From positions 124,001 through 188,000 of the forward strand of contig NZ_SDDV01000003.1 in assembly GCF_014773545.1 (NCBI RefSeq): 64,000 nt of DNA, read 5' to 3'. The DNA comes from Hydrogenophaga sp. GTDB lineage: Bacteria > Pseudomonadota > Gammaproteobacteria > Burkholderiales > Burkholderiaceae_C. The position numbers and the translations under genes are program-made. Below are positions 44,373 through 52,866 of the stretch, one piece after another. Each line of letters begins with the position of its first letter. The first letter of the stretch is position 1. The notes below the pieces were generated by a model, which saw nothing but the letters and a program-made list of their open reading frames with translations, had not been told where the DNA came from and ran no database searches.

Positions 44373-45235
44373 CAGACCCCCAAAAAGTGTTTGCGGTAGC
44401 GCGGCGGCAAATCGGCAATGCGCATCAGCATCGGCAGATCGGCCGCGTTGAAATCCGGGTCCCAGGCCGGCGGCCCCAGCACCTTGGCACCCAGACGCAA
44501 ATAGCCCTTGATGAGGGCCGGTGGCTCGACGACCAGTGAATCGTCGAGCTGCTCGACCGGCAGCGGCAGGCGTGGACGGACGTGAAAATCGATCGGTGCC
44601 AGATGCTTTTCTTTCACCTGGCGCCAGATGCTGGCGGCGGCATGACCGCCGCCGATCAAACCGTGCGCACCTTCGTGCTGCATGGGGATGCTGGCGCAGC
44701 CGATCATGGTGTCGAGCTGGTTGCGCACCATGAACTCGGCCAGCGCCCCCCACAGGGCCATGATGACACCGCCGTGCCGGTGCTCGACGTGCACGCAACT
44801 GCGGCCCAGCTCGACCATGCGGCTGCGCACATGGCGCAAGCGGGTGAGATCGAATTCGGTATCGCTGTAGGTGCTGCCAACGCGCCTGGCCTGCGCTGGG
44901 GTCAGCACGCGGTAGGTGCCGATCACCTCGGCGCTGTCCACCTGGCGCACCAGCAGATGTTCACAAAAATCGTCAAACAAATCGACGTCGTGTCCGGGCA
45001 CGGTCTGCGGCAGCCGAGCCCCCATCTCAGAGGCGAAAACGCTGTATCTCAATCTTTGCGCGGCGCGAACTTCGTCCAGATGCCGGGCCCACGAAACCTC
45101 GATACCGGCCGGCGTGGGTTTGGACGCCTGCGCGCCCACCAGCGGCCAAGCAGCGCCATCGGAGCCCGGATGAAGCGACCCCCGTGGCCGCGCAAGCGGC
45201 GAAATATCCAGCGTGGGCGTAGGCAACTCTTTCAT
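44372..45235 (-). CDS. olsB: OlsB-type GNAT N-acyltransferase (ornithine lipid first step)
   Basis: 287 residues. The acyltransferase core has WARHLDEVRAAQRLRYSVFASEMGA, split as AAQRLRYSVFASEMGA, then DLFDDFCEHLLV, VIGTYRVLTPAQA, MVELGRSCVHVEHR (acyl-carrier binding strand) and IGCASIPMQHEG. These are hallmarks of the OlsB/hemolysin-like family that puts a 3-hydroxyacyl chain on ornithine. ATG at 45235 has GGGAG nine bases upstream; in-frame ATGs at 45244 and 45304 are alternatives. The second-step acyltransferase OlsA is not in the window. First gene of the run olsB-plcP-agt-ppk-sixA. Confidence 0.75.
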   Translation of the reverse strand: MKELPTPTLDISPLARPRGSLHPGSDGAAWPLVGAQASKPTPAGIEVSWARHLDEVRAAQRLRYSVFASEMGARLPQTVPGHDVDLFDDFCEHLLVRQVDSAEVIGTYRVLTPAQARRVGSTYSDTEFDLTRLRHVRSRMVELGRSCVHVEHRHGGVIMALWGALAEFMVRNQLDTMIGCASIPMQHEGAHGLIGGGHAAASIWRQVKEKHLAPIDFHVRPRLPLPVEQLDDSLVVEPPALIKGYLRLGAKVLGPPAWDPDFNAADLPMLMRIADLPPRYRKHFLGV

Positions 45236-45304
45236 GGCAGGCATCTCCCGGGTTGTGTGGCCGCGTGGCGGCGCGTGTTGTTCAGCGTGGCAGGCAAGCG
45301 TCAT

Positions 45305-45426
45305 GCATACCTATTCTGCAAAGCGCACGTGAATAATTTGCGACATTCCAAAGAACATTGGATGACATTGCGGCGTTCTGAATAGACAACGAAAAATCAT
45401 TTGCACGCTTCAACTACAATCGAAAT
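45305..45426. promoter_or_regulatory. Divergent olsB / arsR promoter region with candidate ArsR operator
   Basis: A -10-like TACAAT (about 45415-45420) lies inside an imperfect inverted repeat TTCAA-N6-TCGAA just before the arsR ATG, a natural place for ArsR autorepression. A second imperfect repeat, TCCAA (45347-45351) and TTGGA (45358-45362), lies farther upstream. No clear Pho box was found. Confidence 0.35.
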
Positions 45427-45819
45427 ATGATTTCCCCGCTGTCCGAAGAAAACCAGACCCTGCATGCGTTGTCCGCCTTGGCGCAGGTGCAGCGGCTGCG
45501 TGCGTTTCGAGCCCTGGTGGTCGCCGGTGCGGCCGGTTTGAGCGCCGGCGCGCTGGCACAGCAACTTGAACTGGCGCCCAGTTCGCTGAGCTTTCACCTC
45601 AAGGAACTGGTGCATGCCGGACTGATTTACAGCCACCCGAAAGGCCGCTTTCTGATTTACCGCGCGAACTTCGAACGCATGAATGCCGTGCTGGCCTACC
45701 TGAGCGAGCATTGCTGCCAAGGCCAGGTCTGCGATCTCGTGCCCAGCACCTGTGCTGCGCCTCTCAGTACTTCACCCCTGCAAAGCCAAGCTGCCCTATG
45801 CAAACCACCACACCTTTGA
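45427..45819 (+). CDS. arsR: ArsR-family arsenite-responsive repressor
   Basis: 130 residues with a winged helix (LSAGALAQQLELAPSSLSFHLKELVHAGLI, split as GALAQQLELAPSSLSFHL and KELVHAGLI) and wing PKGRFLIYRA. It lacks the ELCVCDL site of plasmid-type ArsR. Instead C96-C97 and C102 (EHCCQGQVC) follow the last core helix, the arrangement known from the Acidithiobacillus-type ArsR that binds As(III) with three C-terminal Cys. It overlaps arsC by 22 nt and leads arsR-arsC-aqpS. Confidence 0.9.
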   Translation: MISPLSEENQTLHALSALAQVQRLRAFRALVVAGAAGLSAGALAQQLELAPSSLSFHLKELVHAGLIYSHPKGRFLIYRANFERMNAVLAYLSEHCCQGQVCDLVPSTCAAPLSTSPLQSQAALCKPPHL

Positions 45820-46307
45820 ACGTTCTGTTTCTCTGCACCCACAACTCGGCGCGCAGCATCATGGCCGAGGCGGTGCTCAATCACCTGGGCGGCACACTTT
45901 TGACCGCCTACTCGGCCGGCAGCAGCCCGCGCGCGCATCAACAGCCGAACCCGTTTGCCCTGCAAGCGCTGCAAGCGGCCGGCATCGCCAGCGCCGGGCT
46001 GCACAGCAAAAGCTGGGACGTTTTCGCACGACCTGACGCGCCGCGCATGGATTTGGTCATCACGGTATGCGACAGCGCTGCCGCAGAGGCTTGCCCCTAC
46101 TGGCCGGGCCAGCCTGCGAGTGCGCACTGGGGCTACCCCGATCCCTCCCACACACAAGGCAGTGACGCTGACAAACTGGCCGCCTTCCAACAAACGCTGC
46201 TGGCACTGCAGCAACGAATCGAACGGCTGCTCAGCCTGGCTCCCGCCCGCATGGACCGCCTGGCGCTGCAGCAACAGGCGCGGGCGCTGGCGCAAGAGCA
46301 GCCATGA
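45798..46307 (+). CDS. arsC: Arsenate reductase, low-molecular-weight phosphatase type
   Basis: 169 residues. P-loop C13-T-H-N-S-A-R19-S, plus C91 and C99 in VCDSAAAEACP, the three-Cys set of thioredoxin-coupled ArsC, and the Asp loop YPDPS. It reduces arsenate to arsenite; trxA at 30.5 kb is a plausible reductant. The start is the ATG at 45798, inside the arsR end. The stop overlaps the aqpS start (ATGA). Confidence 0.9.
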   Translation: MQTTTPLNVLFLCTHNSARSIMAEAVLNHLGGTLLTAYSAGSSPRAHQQPNPFALQALQAAGIASAGLHSKSWDVFARPDAPRMDLVITVCDSAAAEACPYWPGQPASAHWGYPDPSHTQGSDADKLAAFQQTLLALQQRIERLLSLAPARMDRLALQQQARALAQEQP

Positions 46308-47050
46308 GCGGCGCCAGCGTGGCCCCGGCGGACGACAACTCACTGGGACAAAAACTGCTGGCCGAAGGGCTGGGCACCTGCGCGCTGCTGTGCGTGGTGA
46401 TTGGCTCGGGCATCATGGCCGAGCGTCTGGCCGACGGCAACGTGGCGCTGGCCCTGCTGGCCAACACACTGGCCACCGTGTTCGCGCTCTATGTGTTGAT
46501 CGAAACCCTGGGGCCGATCAGCGGCGCGCACTTCAACCCGGTGGTCACGCTGGCGCTGGCTGTCAGTGGGCGACTCGGCCCACAGCGCGTGGCGCTGACC
46601 GCGTTGGGCTACATCGCCTGCCAGCTCGCTGGCGCCGTGCTCGGTGCCTGGCTGGCGCACGCCATGTTCGGGCTCGACCTGTTGCAGACCAGCACCAAGC
46701 TGCGCAGCGGACCCGGGCTGTGGCTGGCCGAGGTGGTGGCCACGGCGGCGCTGATCTGGGTCATCTGCCGCAGCTTCGATGGCCGGGTGCAGGCCCGGGT
46801 CAGCACGCTGGTGGCCTGCACCATAGGCGCGGCTTACTGGTTCACTGCCAGCACCAGTTTTGCCAACCCGGCCGCCGTTCTGGGGCGGCTGCTCAGCGAC
46901 AGCTTTGCCGGCATTGCGCCAAGCAGCGCGCCAGCCTTTGTGCTGGCCCAGTGCGTTGGCGGCGCGCTCGGCCTGCTGCTGGCGCTGCAACTGCAAGCCC
47001 GCAAAACAGCAGCGCCGCGCGCAGTGCCCAGCGCCAGCCTGCCAAAATAG
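46304..47050 (+). CDS. aqpS: AqpS-like aquaglyceroporin of the ars operon
   Basis: 248 residues with six membrane helices and two half-helices: GAHFNPVVTLAL (NPV in place of NPA) and SFANPAAVLGR. The Arg that usually follows the second NPA is Ala here, which would widen the pore. In some bacteria an ars-linked MIP channel of this kind lets arsenite leave the cell down its gradient, replacing ArsB or Acr3; no such pump is present here. Translationally coupled to arsC. Confidence 0.87.
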   Translation: MSGASVAPADDNSLGQKLLAEGLGTCALLCVVIGSGIMAERLADGNVALALLANTLATVFALYVLIETLGPISGAHFNPVVTLALAVSGRLGPQRVALTALGYIACQLAGAVLGAWLAHAMFGLDLLQTSTKLRSGPGLWLAEVVATAALIWVICRSFDGRVQARVSTLVACTIGAAYWFTASTSFANPAAVLGRLLSDSFAGIAPSSAPAFVLAQCVGGALGLLLALQLQARKTAAPRAVPSASLPK

Positions 47051-47056
47051 CGGGCC

Positions 47057-47698
47057 GTGATCTTTGCCGCCAACACCCACCCGCCCGCCGCGCAGCAGCA
47101 CCTGAGCTGCCACCCAGCCACGCCGTGCGCGCTGGCACTGGCGATCACGGTGCAATGTGGCTGGGCAGACTGGCTGGGTACGCGCGGCTTGTTGCTGCAC
47201 TACCGGCTGCTGGGTGAGGTGAGCGGCCTGCGTCTGCCCGCTGCCGCCACGCCCGGCCCGGCCGACGATTTGTGGCGCCGCTGTTGCCTGGAAGCTTTTG
47301 TCGCCTGCCCCGGCCAGACGGCTTACCACGAGTTCAATTTTTCCCCCTCGGGCCAGTGGGCGGCTTATCCTTTTGACGCTGTGCGCGTGCGCGCCGTCGC
47401 CCAAGCTGCCCGCCCGCCGCAACCGGCACCTGAGCTGCGCTGGCAACGCAGCGCCGACGAACTGAAGCTGCTGGCCTGGCTGCCCGGCGCCGCGCTGCCC
47501 GAGTCAGCGCCCGCTTGCGGTCTGCAGCTCGGCCTGAGCGCGGTGATTGAGACCCGCTGCGGCCAGCTCAGCTATTGGGCGCTGCGCCACCCAGGCGAGC
47601 GGCCCGATTTTCATCACCGCGGCGGTTTCGTGCTGCACGTCCCCCACAACACGAACGGAGCGCCCGCTTGCCGCAAGCCAAGCCCTGCTGCATCCTGA
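47057..47698 (+). CDS. DOMON-like domain protein
   Basis: 213 residues, GTG start 7 nt after aqpS. The core DDLWRRCCLEAFVACPG, YHEFNFSPSGQWAAYPFDAVR and HRGGFVLH resemble the beta-sandwich DOMON-like family (heme or sugar binding in relatives). No signal peptide. The function is unknown. It could be the last gene of the ars transcript or the first of a pair with the DUF1343 gene, 7 nt downstream. Confidence 0.65.
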   Translation: MIFAANTHPPAAQQHLSCHPATPCALALAITVQCGWADWLGTRGLLLHYRLLGEVSGLRLPAAATPGPADDLWRRCCLEAFVACPGQTAYHEFNFSPSGQWAAYPFDAVRVRAVAQAARPPQPAPELRWQRSADELKLLAWLPGAALPESAPACGLQLGLSAVIETRCGQLSYWALRHPGERPDFHHRGGFVLHVPHNTNGAPACRKPSPAAS

Positions 47699-47705
47699 AT
47701 TCCCC

Positions 47706-48908
47706 ATGAAACTCGGTCTCGAACGTTTTTTACAAGAACCCACGCTGCGCGCACCGCTGGCCGGACGCCGCCTGGCCCTGTTGGCGCACCCGGCGTCGGT
47801 GACACGCGATCTGAGCCATTCGCTGGACGCGCTGGCGGCGCTGCCCGACCTGAAGCTGTGCGCCGCCTTCGGCCCGCAGCACGGGCTGCGCGGCGACAAG
47901 CAAGACAATATGATCGAGTCGCCCGACTACGTCGACCCCCGACTCGGCATCCCGGTCTACAGCCTGTACGGCAGCGTGCGCCGCCCCACGCCAGAGATGC
48001 TGGAGCGCTTCGATGTGCTGCTGGTTGACCTGCAAGACCTGGGTTGCCGCATCTACACCTTTATCACCACGCTGCGCTACGTGCTCGAGGCAGCGGCGGC
48101 GCAGGGCAAGGCGGTCTGGGTGCTGGATCGGCCCAACCCGGTCGGCCGCCCGGTCGAAGGCCTGCTGCTGCGCCCCGGCTGGGAGAGCTTCGTCGGCGCT
48201 GGAGTGCTGCCTATGCGCCACGGTCTGACGCTGGGCGAACTGGGTCACTGGTTCATCGCCACGCTGGGGCTGGAGCTGGAATACCGCGTCATTGCCATGC
48301 AGGGCTGGCAGCCCGACGCCGCACCCGGCCACGGCTGGCCGAGCGAGCGCAGTTGGGTCAACCCCAGCCCGAACGCCGCCCACCTGTCAATGGCGCGCGC
48401 CTACGCCGGCACCGTCATGCTCGAAGGCAGCACGCTGTCGGAAGGGCGTGGCACGACCCGTCCGCTGGAACTGATGGGCGCGCCCGACATCGACGCCCGG
48501 TGCCTGCTGCAGGACATGCAGCGACTGGCGCCGCACTGGCTGCGCGGCTGTGTGCTGCGCGAGTGCTTCTTCGAGCCGACTTTCCACAAACACGCCGGGC
48601 AGCTCTGTGCCGGACTGCAAATCCACGTCCAAGACCCGCTGCACTACGAACACGCCGCGTTTACGCCCTGGCGGCTGCAGGCACTGGCGTTCAAGGCGCT
48701 GCGCCTGCAAGCACCAGACTACGCGCTGTGGCGCGACTTTGCCTACGAATACGAGCACGACCGGCTGGCGATAGACCTGATCAACGGCAGCCCCTTGCTG
48801 CGCCAATGGGTCGACGACGCCGGTGCCGGCGCATCCGAACTGGACGCGCTGGCCCAACCCGACGAGGCCGCCTGGCAGCACGCGCGCGAGCCTTTTTTGC
48901 TCTATTGA
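47706..48908 (+). CDS. DUF1343 protein, NamZ-type exo-N-acetylmuramidase family
   Basis: 400 residues. Family signatures: LLAHPASVTRDLSHSLD, FGPQHGLRGDKQDNM, VYSLYGSVRRPTPEML, LLVDLQDLGCRIYTFITTL, WVLDRPNPVGRP, PMRHGLTLGEL and LSEGRGTTRPLELMGAP. Characterised members cut N-acetylmuramic acid from peptidoglycan fragments. There is no signal peptide, so a cytoplasmic recycling role is suggested. It converges with glmM, which makes the amino-sugar precursor. Confidence 0.8.
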   Translation: MKLGLERFLQEPTLRAPLAGRRLALLAHPASVTRDLSHSLDALAALPDLKLCAAFGPQHGLRGDKQDNMIESPDYVDPRLGIPVYSLYGSVRRPTPEMLERFDVLLVDLQDLGCRIYTFITTLRYVLEAAAAQGKAVWVLDRPNPVGRPVEGLLLRPGWESFVGAGVLPMRHGLTLGELGHWFIATLGLELEYRVIAMQGWQPDAAPGHGWPSERSWVNPSPNAAHLSMARAYAGTVMLEGSTLSEGRGTTRPLELMGAPDIDARCLLQDMQRLAPHWLRGCVLRECFFEPTFHKHAGQLCAGLQIHVQDPLHYEHAAFTPWRLQALAFKALRLQAPDYALWRDFAYEYEHDRLAIDLINGSPLLRQWVDDAGAGASELDALAQPDEAAWQHAREPFLLY

Positions 48909-48920
48909 GTGCGTCTCGGC

Positions 48921-50258
48921 TCAGGCCTGCGCCTGCACCGCTTGCAGCAGGCGCTCGGCGCAGTTTTTGGCCTGCTGCGCATCGCGCGCCTCGACCATCA
49001 CGCGCAGCAGGGGCTCGGTGCCGCTGGGGCGGATCAATACGCGCCCGGCATCGCCCAGCTCGGCCTGCACGGCCCGGATTTCCTCAGTCAGCAAGGCGTT
49101 GCTTTTCCAATCCTGCCCTGCTTGCAAGCGCACATTGAGCAGCACCTGCGGAAACAGCGTCACGGCAGCGAGCAGTTGCGCCATCGTCTGGCCGCTGTCT
49201 ACGCAGGCGTGCAAAACCTGCAAGGCGCTGACCAGGCCATCACCGGTGGTGTGGCGGTCCAGCACCAACAAGTGGCCGGAGCCCTCGCCGCCCAAGGTCC
49301 AGCCGCAGCGCTCCAGCGCCTCCAGCACGTAGCGGTCGCCCACCTGGGCACGCACGAACTTGACGCCCTTTTTTCGCAGCGCCAGTTCCACCGCCATATT
49401 GGTCATGAGCGTACCGACCACGCCGGGCACGTCAATGTCGCGCGCAATCCGATCGACGGCCAACAAATAAAGCAGTTCGTCGCCGTTGAACAAGCGCCCG
49501 CTGGCGTCGACCATCTGCAAGCGGTCGGCGTCGCCGTCAAGCGCAATGCCGTAGTCAGCCCGCTGCGCCAAGACGGTGGCCACCAGCGCCTGCGGGTGGG
49601 TGGCACCCACGCCCTGATTGATGTTGAGGCCATCGGGCGCGCAACCAATCTTGATCACCTCGGCGCCCAGCTCGTGGAACACGTCGGGCGCAATGTGGTA
49701 GGCCGCGCCGTGGGCGCCGTCGACCACGATTTTCAGACCTTTGAGGCTGAACAAATGCGAGCAGGTGCTTTTGCAGAACTCGATGTAGCGTCCGGCCGCG
49801 TCTTCGAGCCGACGCGTCTTGCCCAGGTTGATCGAATCGACCCAGACCGGCGCCTCCAGCAGCGCCTCCTCCACCGCCAGCTCCCACTCATCGGGCAGCT
49901 TGCTGCCCAGCGCGCTGAAGAACTTGATGCCGTTGTCGGCAAAAGGGTTGTGGCTGGCCGAGATCACCACGCCCAGGCTGGCGCGCTGCGCGCGCGTGAG
50001 GTAGGCCACCGCCGGCGTGGGCACCGGCCCGAGCAGCACCACGTCGACCCCGGCCGAGTTGAAGCCCGATTCGAGCGCGCTCTCGAGCATGTAACCAGAA
50101 ATGCGCGTGTCCTTGCCGATCAGCACCGTGGGCCGGGCTTGCGTGCGCTTGAGCACGCGGCCGACCGCGTGCGCCAGGCGCAGCACAAAGTCGGGCGTGA
50201 TAGGCGGCTGGCCAACGGTGCCTCGAATGCCGTCGGTGCCGAAGTATTGGCGTGTCAT
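48921..50258 (-). CDS. glmM: Phosphoglucosamine mutase
   Basis: 445 residues. Converts glucosamine-6-phosphate to glucosamine-1-phosphate for UDP-GlcNAc and peptidoglycan. Start motif FGTDGIRG, phosphoserine S102 in [12 protein letters not shown], metal loop DGDADRL, sugar loop GEGSGHL and phosphate loop [14 protein letters not shown] at 50258 is chosen over 50291. It follows folP on the same strand, the conserved folP-glmM order; the usual upstream ftsH is elsewhere (5.7 kb). Confidence 0.96.
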   Translation of the reverse strand: MTRQYFGTDGIRGTVGQPPITPDFVLRLAHAVGRVLKRTQARPTVLIGKDTRISGYMLESALESGFNSAGVDVVLLGPVPTPAVAYLTRAQRASLGVVISASHNPFADNGIKFFSALGSKLPDEWELAVEEALLEAPVWVDSINLGKTRRLEDAAGRYIEFCKSTCSHLFSLKGLKIVVDGAHGAAYHIAPDVFHELGAEVIKIGCAPDGLNINQGVGATHPQALVATVLAQRADYGIALDGDADRLQMVDASGRLFNGDELLYLLAVDRIARDIDVPGVVGTLMTNMAVELALRKKGVKFVRAQVGDRYVLEALERCGWTLGGEGSGHLLVLDRHTTGDGLVSALQVLHACVDSGQTMAQLLAAVTLFPQVLLNVRLQAGQDWKSNALLTEEIRAVQAELGDAGRVLIRPSGTEPLLRVMVEARDAQQAKNCAERLLQAVQAQA

Positions 50259-50336
50259 CAAAAATTCTCCCCCTTGTTGCCGAGCCGGCAAACCGCTTGG
50301 TCACCAGCGAAAACGTCGGACATTATCGCGGCCGCA

Positions 50337-51167
50337 TCAGGCGCAGCGACTGGCTTGCCAGACCAAGAGCGCATCGACCGTCTCGCGCACGTCGTGCACG
50401 CGCAGCACGCGCGCACCGCGCTCAAGCGCCAGCACGGCAGCGGCCACGCTGGCGGCCACGCGTTCGCCGGGCTGTTCGCGAGCGCACACCTGGCCCAGGG
50501 ACGATTTGCGCGACCAGCCGACCAGCAAGGGGTAACCCAGCGCCAGCAATTCGTGCTGGCGCGCCAGCAGGCTGAAGTTCTGCGCCAGCGTCTTGCCAAA
50601 ACCAATGCCGGGGTCGAGCACCACGCGTTCACGCGCCACGCCCAGCGCCAGCAGGGCAGCGGCGCGCTGGCGCAAAAAATCGCACACCGACGGCAACACA
50701 TCGCCCGCCATCGGTGCGACCTGCATGGTCTGCGGATCGCGGTGCATGTGCATCAAACAGACGCCGCAGCGCGGCTGCAAAGCCAGCAAGGCCAGCGCAT
50801 CCCCCTGGCGCAAGGCCCAGATGTCGTTGACGATATCGACGCCGAGGTCCAGGGCAGCGCGCATCAGCTCGGGTTTGTAGGTATCGACAGAAATCGGCAC
50901 ACCCAGCTTGACCGCCTCGCGCAGCACCGGCAGCACGCGCGCCATCTCCTGCTCCAGGGGCAGCGCCACGCTGCCCGGCCGGGTCGATTCGCCGCCAATG
51001 TCGAGCAGATGCGCGCCCTGAGCCAGCAGTTGCTCGGCGTGCCGCAGCGCCGCGCGCGTGCCGAGATAGCGCCCACCGTCAGAAAACGAATCAGGCGTGA
51101 CGTTGACGATGCCCATCACCTGAGGCTGGCCCAGGTCGATGTCAAAGCGCGAAGTGATCCAGCGCAT
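50337..51167 (-). CDS. folP: Dihydropteroate synthase
   Basis: 276-residue TIM-barrel enzyme joining p-aminobenzoate to the pterin diphosphate in folate synthesis. Pterin-binding signatures: MGIVNVTPDSFSDGG, LDIGGESTRPG, VDTYKPELM, VNDIWALRQGD, DPGIGFGKT and VGWSRKSSLGQ. Start at ATG 51167; codons upstream to 51215 run into the palindromic repeat. Confidence 0.96.
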   Translation of the reverse strand: MRWITSRFDIDLGQPQVMGIVNVTPDSFSDGGRYLGTRAALRHAEQLLAQGAHLLDIGGESTRPGSVALPLEQEMARVLPVLREAVKLGVPISVDTYKPELMRAALDLGVDIVNDIWALRQGDALALLALQPRCGVCLMHMHRDPQTMQVAPMAGDVLPSVCDFLRQRAAALLALGVARERVVLDPGIGFGKTLAQNFSLLARQHELLALGYPLLVGWSRKSSLGQVCAREQPGERVAASVAAAVLALERGARVLRVHDVRETVDALLVWQASRCA

Positions 51168-51184
51168 GGCCACAATAAAACAGG

Positions 51185-51349
51185 CTAGTGCAGTGTTGTG
51201 TGCTTGATGGAACAAATAAAACCGATGGATTTTTGACCCTGATTAGGCGCAAACCACAGCCATAGTTTCACTATGGCGCGGATTTGCAACGACATCAGGG
51301 GCGAAAAGACGCGGTTTTATGTTCCAGATAGCGCGCAACACTGCACTAG
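51185..51349. repeat. 165-bp near-perfect palindrome (fold-back / MITE-like element)
   Basis: The whole stretch folds on itself. The ends are exact 14-bp inverted repeats beginning CTAGTGCAGTGTTG; shared internal blocks include TGGAACA, TAAAACCG, CCCTGAT and GCAAA; the centre is GCCATAG-TTTCA-CTATGGC. The two arms are roughly three-quarters identical when one is reversed. CTAG at both ends could be target duplication. There is no coding capacity. It lies between the folP start and the rplI terminator. Confidence 0.8.
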
Positions 51350-51360
51350 AGTAGCAGGCC

Positions 51361-51392
51361 AAAAAAAAGCCGCCATCCCAACGGACGGCGGC
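51361..51392 (-). terminator. Intrinsic terminator of the rpsF-priB-rpsR-rplI operon
   Basis: On the minus strand GCCGCC (51392-51387) pairs with GGCGGC (51374-51369) and is followed by eight T (51368-51361), 22 nt after the rplI stop. Confidence 0.9.
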
Positions 51393-51414
51393 AGTCTGTG
51401 CGCACGCGAGCAGA

Positions 51415-51867
51415 TCAGGCCGTCTCGCCCAGCACCGAGACCCGGGCATCGACCGTCACGTCGGTATGCAGATGGACCTTGACCGTGTAGTCACCGACCA
51501 GTTTGAGCACGCCATGGGGCATGCGAATCTGCGACTTGTTGACCGAGAAACCCTGTTTGACGAGTTCGTCGGCCACGTCGTGGTTGGTCACTGAGCCGAA
51601 CAAACGGCCATCGACACCGGCTTTTTGCGACAGTTTGATTGTCACGGCGGCGAGCTTTTCACCCAGCGCCTGAGCGTCAGCCAGCTTGGCCGCCGCCGAC
51701 TTTTCCAGCTCGGCACGGCGCTCGGCAAATTCGGCCACCGCACTTTGCGTGGCACGGCGCGCACGGCCAGCAGGAATCAGGAAGTTGCGTGCGTAGCCGT
51801 CTTTGACCCGGACCACATCGCCCAGCGCACCCAGGTTGACCACTTTATCGAGCAGAATGATTTGCAT
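51415..51867 (-). CDS. rplI: Ribosomal protein bL9
   Basis: 150 residues: N-domain [19 protein letters not shown] and [16 protein letters not shown], the long connecting helix ([17 protein letters not shown]), and C-domain [14 protein letters not shown]. The ATG at 51867 is chosen over 51930. It is the last gene of the S6 operon and is followed by a strong terminator. Confidence 0.97.
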   Translation of the reverse strand: MQIILLDKVVNLGALGDVVRVKDGYARNFLIPAGRARRATQSAVAEFAERRAELEKSAAAKLADAQALGEKLAAVTIKLSQKAGVDGRLFGSVTNHDVADELVKQGFSVNKSQIRMPHGVLKLVGDYTVKVHLHTDVTVDARVSVLGETA

Positions 51868-51880
51868 ATCGGGCTCTCTT

Positions 51881-52162
51881 TCAGACGCGGTGCTGGTCGC
51901 TGTAGGGCAGCATGCCCAAAAAGCGCGCACGTTTGATGGCGGTGTTGACCTGGCGCTGGTAGAACGCGCGCGTGCCGGTCAGGCGTGCCGGGATGATTTT
52001 GCCGTTCTCGGCAATGAAGTCGCGCAACACATCGACGTCTTTGTAGTCGACCTCTTCGACTTTGGCGACGGTAAAGCGGCAGTAGCGCTTGCGCTTGAAC
52101 AGCAGCGATTGGGTGTTGCGCTTGGGACGCTTGTCTTTGTTGAAACGCTTGGGGGCAGCCAT
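51881..52162 (-). CDS. rpsR: Ribosomal protein bS18
   Basis: 93 residues; [35 protein letters not shown] and [18 protein letters not shown] are diagnostic. S18 binds S6 on the 30S platform. 13 nt before rplI and 12 nt after priB. Confidence 0.97.
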   Translation of the reverse strand: MAAPKRFNKDKRPKRNTQSLLFKRKRYCRFTVAKVEEVDYKDVDVLRDFIAENGKIIPARLTGTRAFYQRQVNTAIKRARFLGMLPYSDQHRV

Positions 52163-52174
52163 GGTCGGCCTTTC

Positions 52175-52477
52175 CTATGTTTTGCTGAAATCTTGAATGT
52201 GAAATACCAGACCCTTGCCGTTGCGTGCATGCGCCATAAAACCAGCAAAGCGGCAGACAGAAGTCAGCGCCTGGCGCGACAGTGTTTCGGCCAAAACGCC
52301 GAAAGCGACCGCCCGCACCTGCAGCTTGACCCGCCTGGGCGCATCCATTTCCGTCACGCTCGACTCGTGTTCGAGCAGCAAGTTGAGCACTGGAATACCA
52401 GCCGGGGTGTAGCGCAGGTTTTGCACCTCGAGCACCATAGCGGTCAACTGGAAATGGTTGGCTTGCGACGCCGTCAC
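52175..52477 (-). CDS. priB: Primosomal replication protein N (PriB)
   Basis: 100-residue OB-fold single-strand-binding protein for replication restart. VLEVQNLRYTPAGIPV, LLLEHESSVTEMDAPRR and LVFHIQDF match the betaproteobacterial family. The start is GTG at 52477, 8 nt after rpsF. The position between rpsF and rpsR is the classical one. Confidence 0.93.
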   Translation of the reverse strand: MTASQANHFQLTAMVLEVQNLRYTPAGIPVLNLLLEHESSVTEMDAPRRVKLQVRAVAFGVLAETLSRQALTSVCRFAGFMAHARNGKGLVFHIQDFSKT

Positions 52478-52485
52478 GCCCGGTA

Positions 52486-52866
52486 TCAGGCTTCGGCGCG
52501 CGGCTCGCGTGACTCAGGCGCTTGCAGCTTGCGGGCTTCTTCGCGCTCGACCAGCCTCATCATGGAAGATGGTGCGGTTTCGACTTTCTTGCGCAGCACC
52601 GTCAGGTGGCGCAAGACAGCGTCGTTGAACTTGAAGGCGTGCTCGAGTTCGGCCATCACAGCCTGATCGGCCTCGATGTTGACACACAGGTAGTGGGCCT
52701 TGGACAGCTTGTTGATCTGAAAGGCCAACTGACGCCGGCCCCAGTCTTCAACGCGGTGGACCTTGCCGCCGCCGGCGCTGATCATGCCCTTGTAGCGCTC
52801 CAGCATGGCCGCAACCTGCTCGCTCTGATCTGGATGGATCAGCAAAACGATTTCATAATGACGCAT
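52486..52866 (-). CDS. rpsF: Ribosomal protein bS6
   Basis: 126 residues: [61 protein letters not shown] and an acidic/charged tail. AGGAG lies six bases before the ATG at 52866; upstream in-frame codons to 52962 are leader. First gene of the operon. Confidence 0.97.
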   Translation of the reverse strand: MRHYEIVLLIHPDQSEQVAAMLERYKGMISAGGGKVHRVEDWGRRQLAFQINKLSKAHYLCVNIEADQAVMAELEHAFKFNDAVLRHLTVLRKKVETAPSSMMRLVEREEARKLQAPESREPRAEA

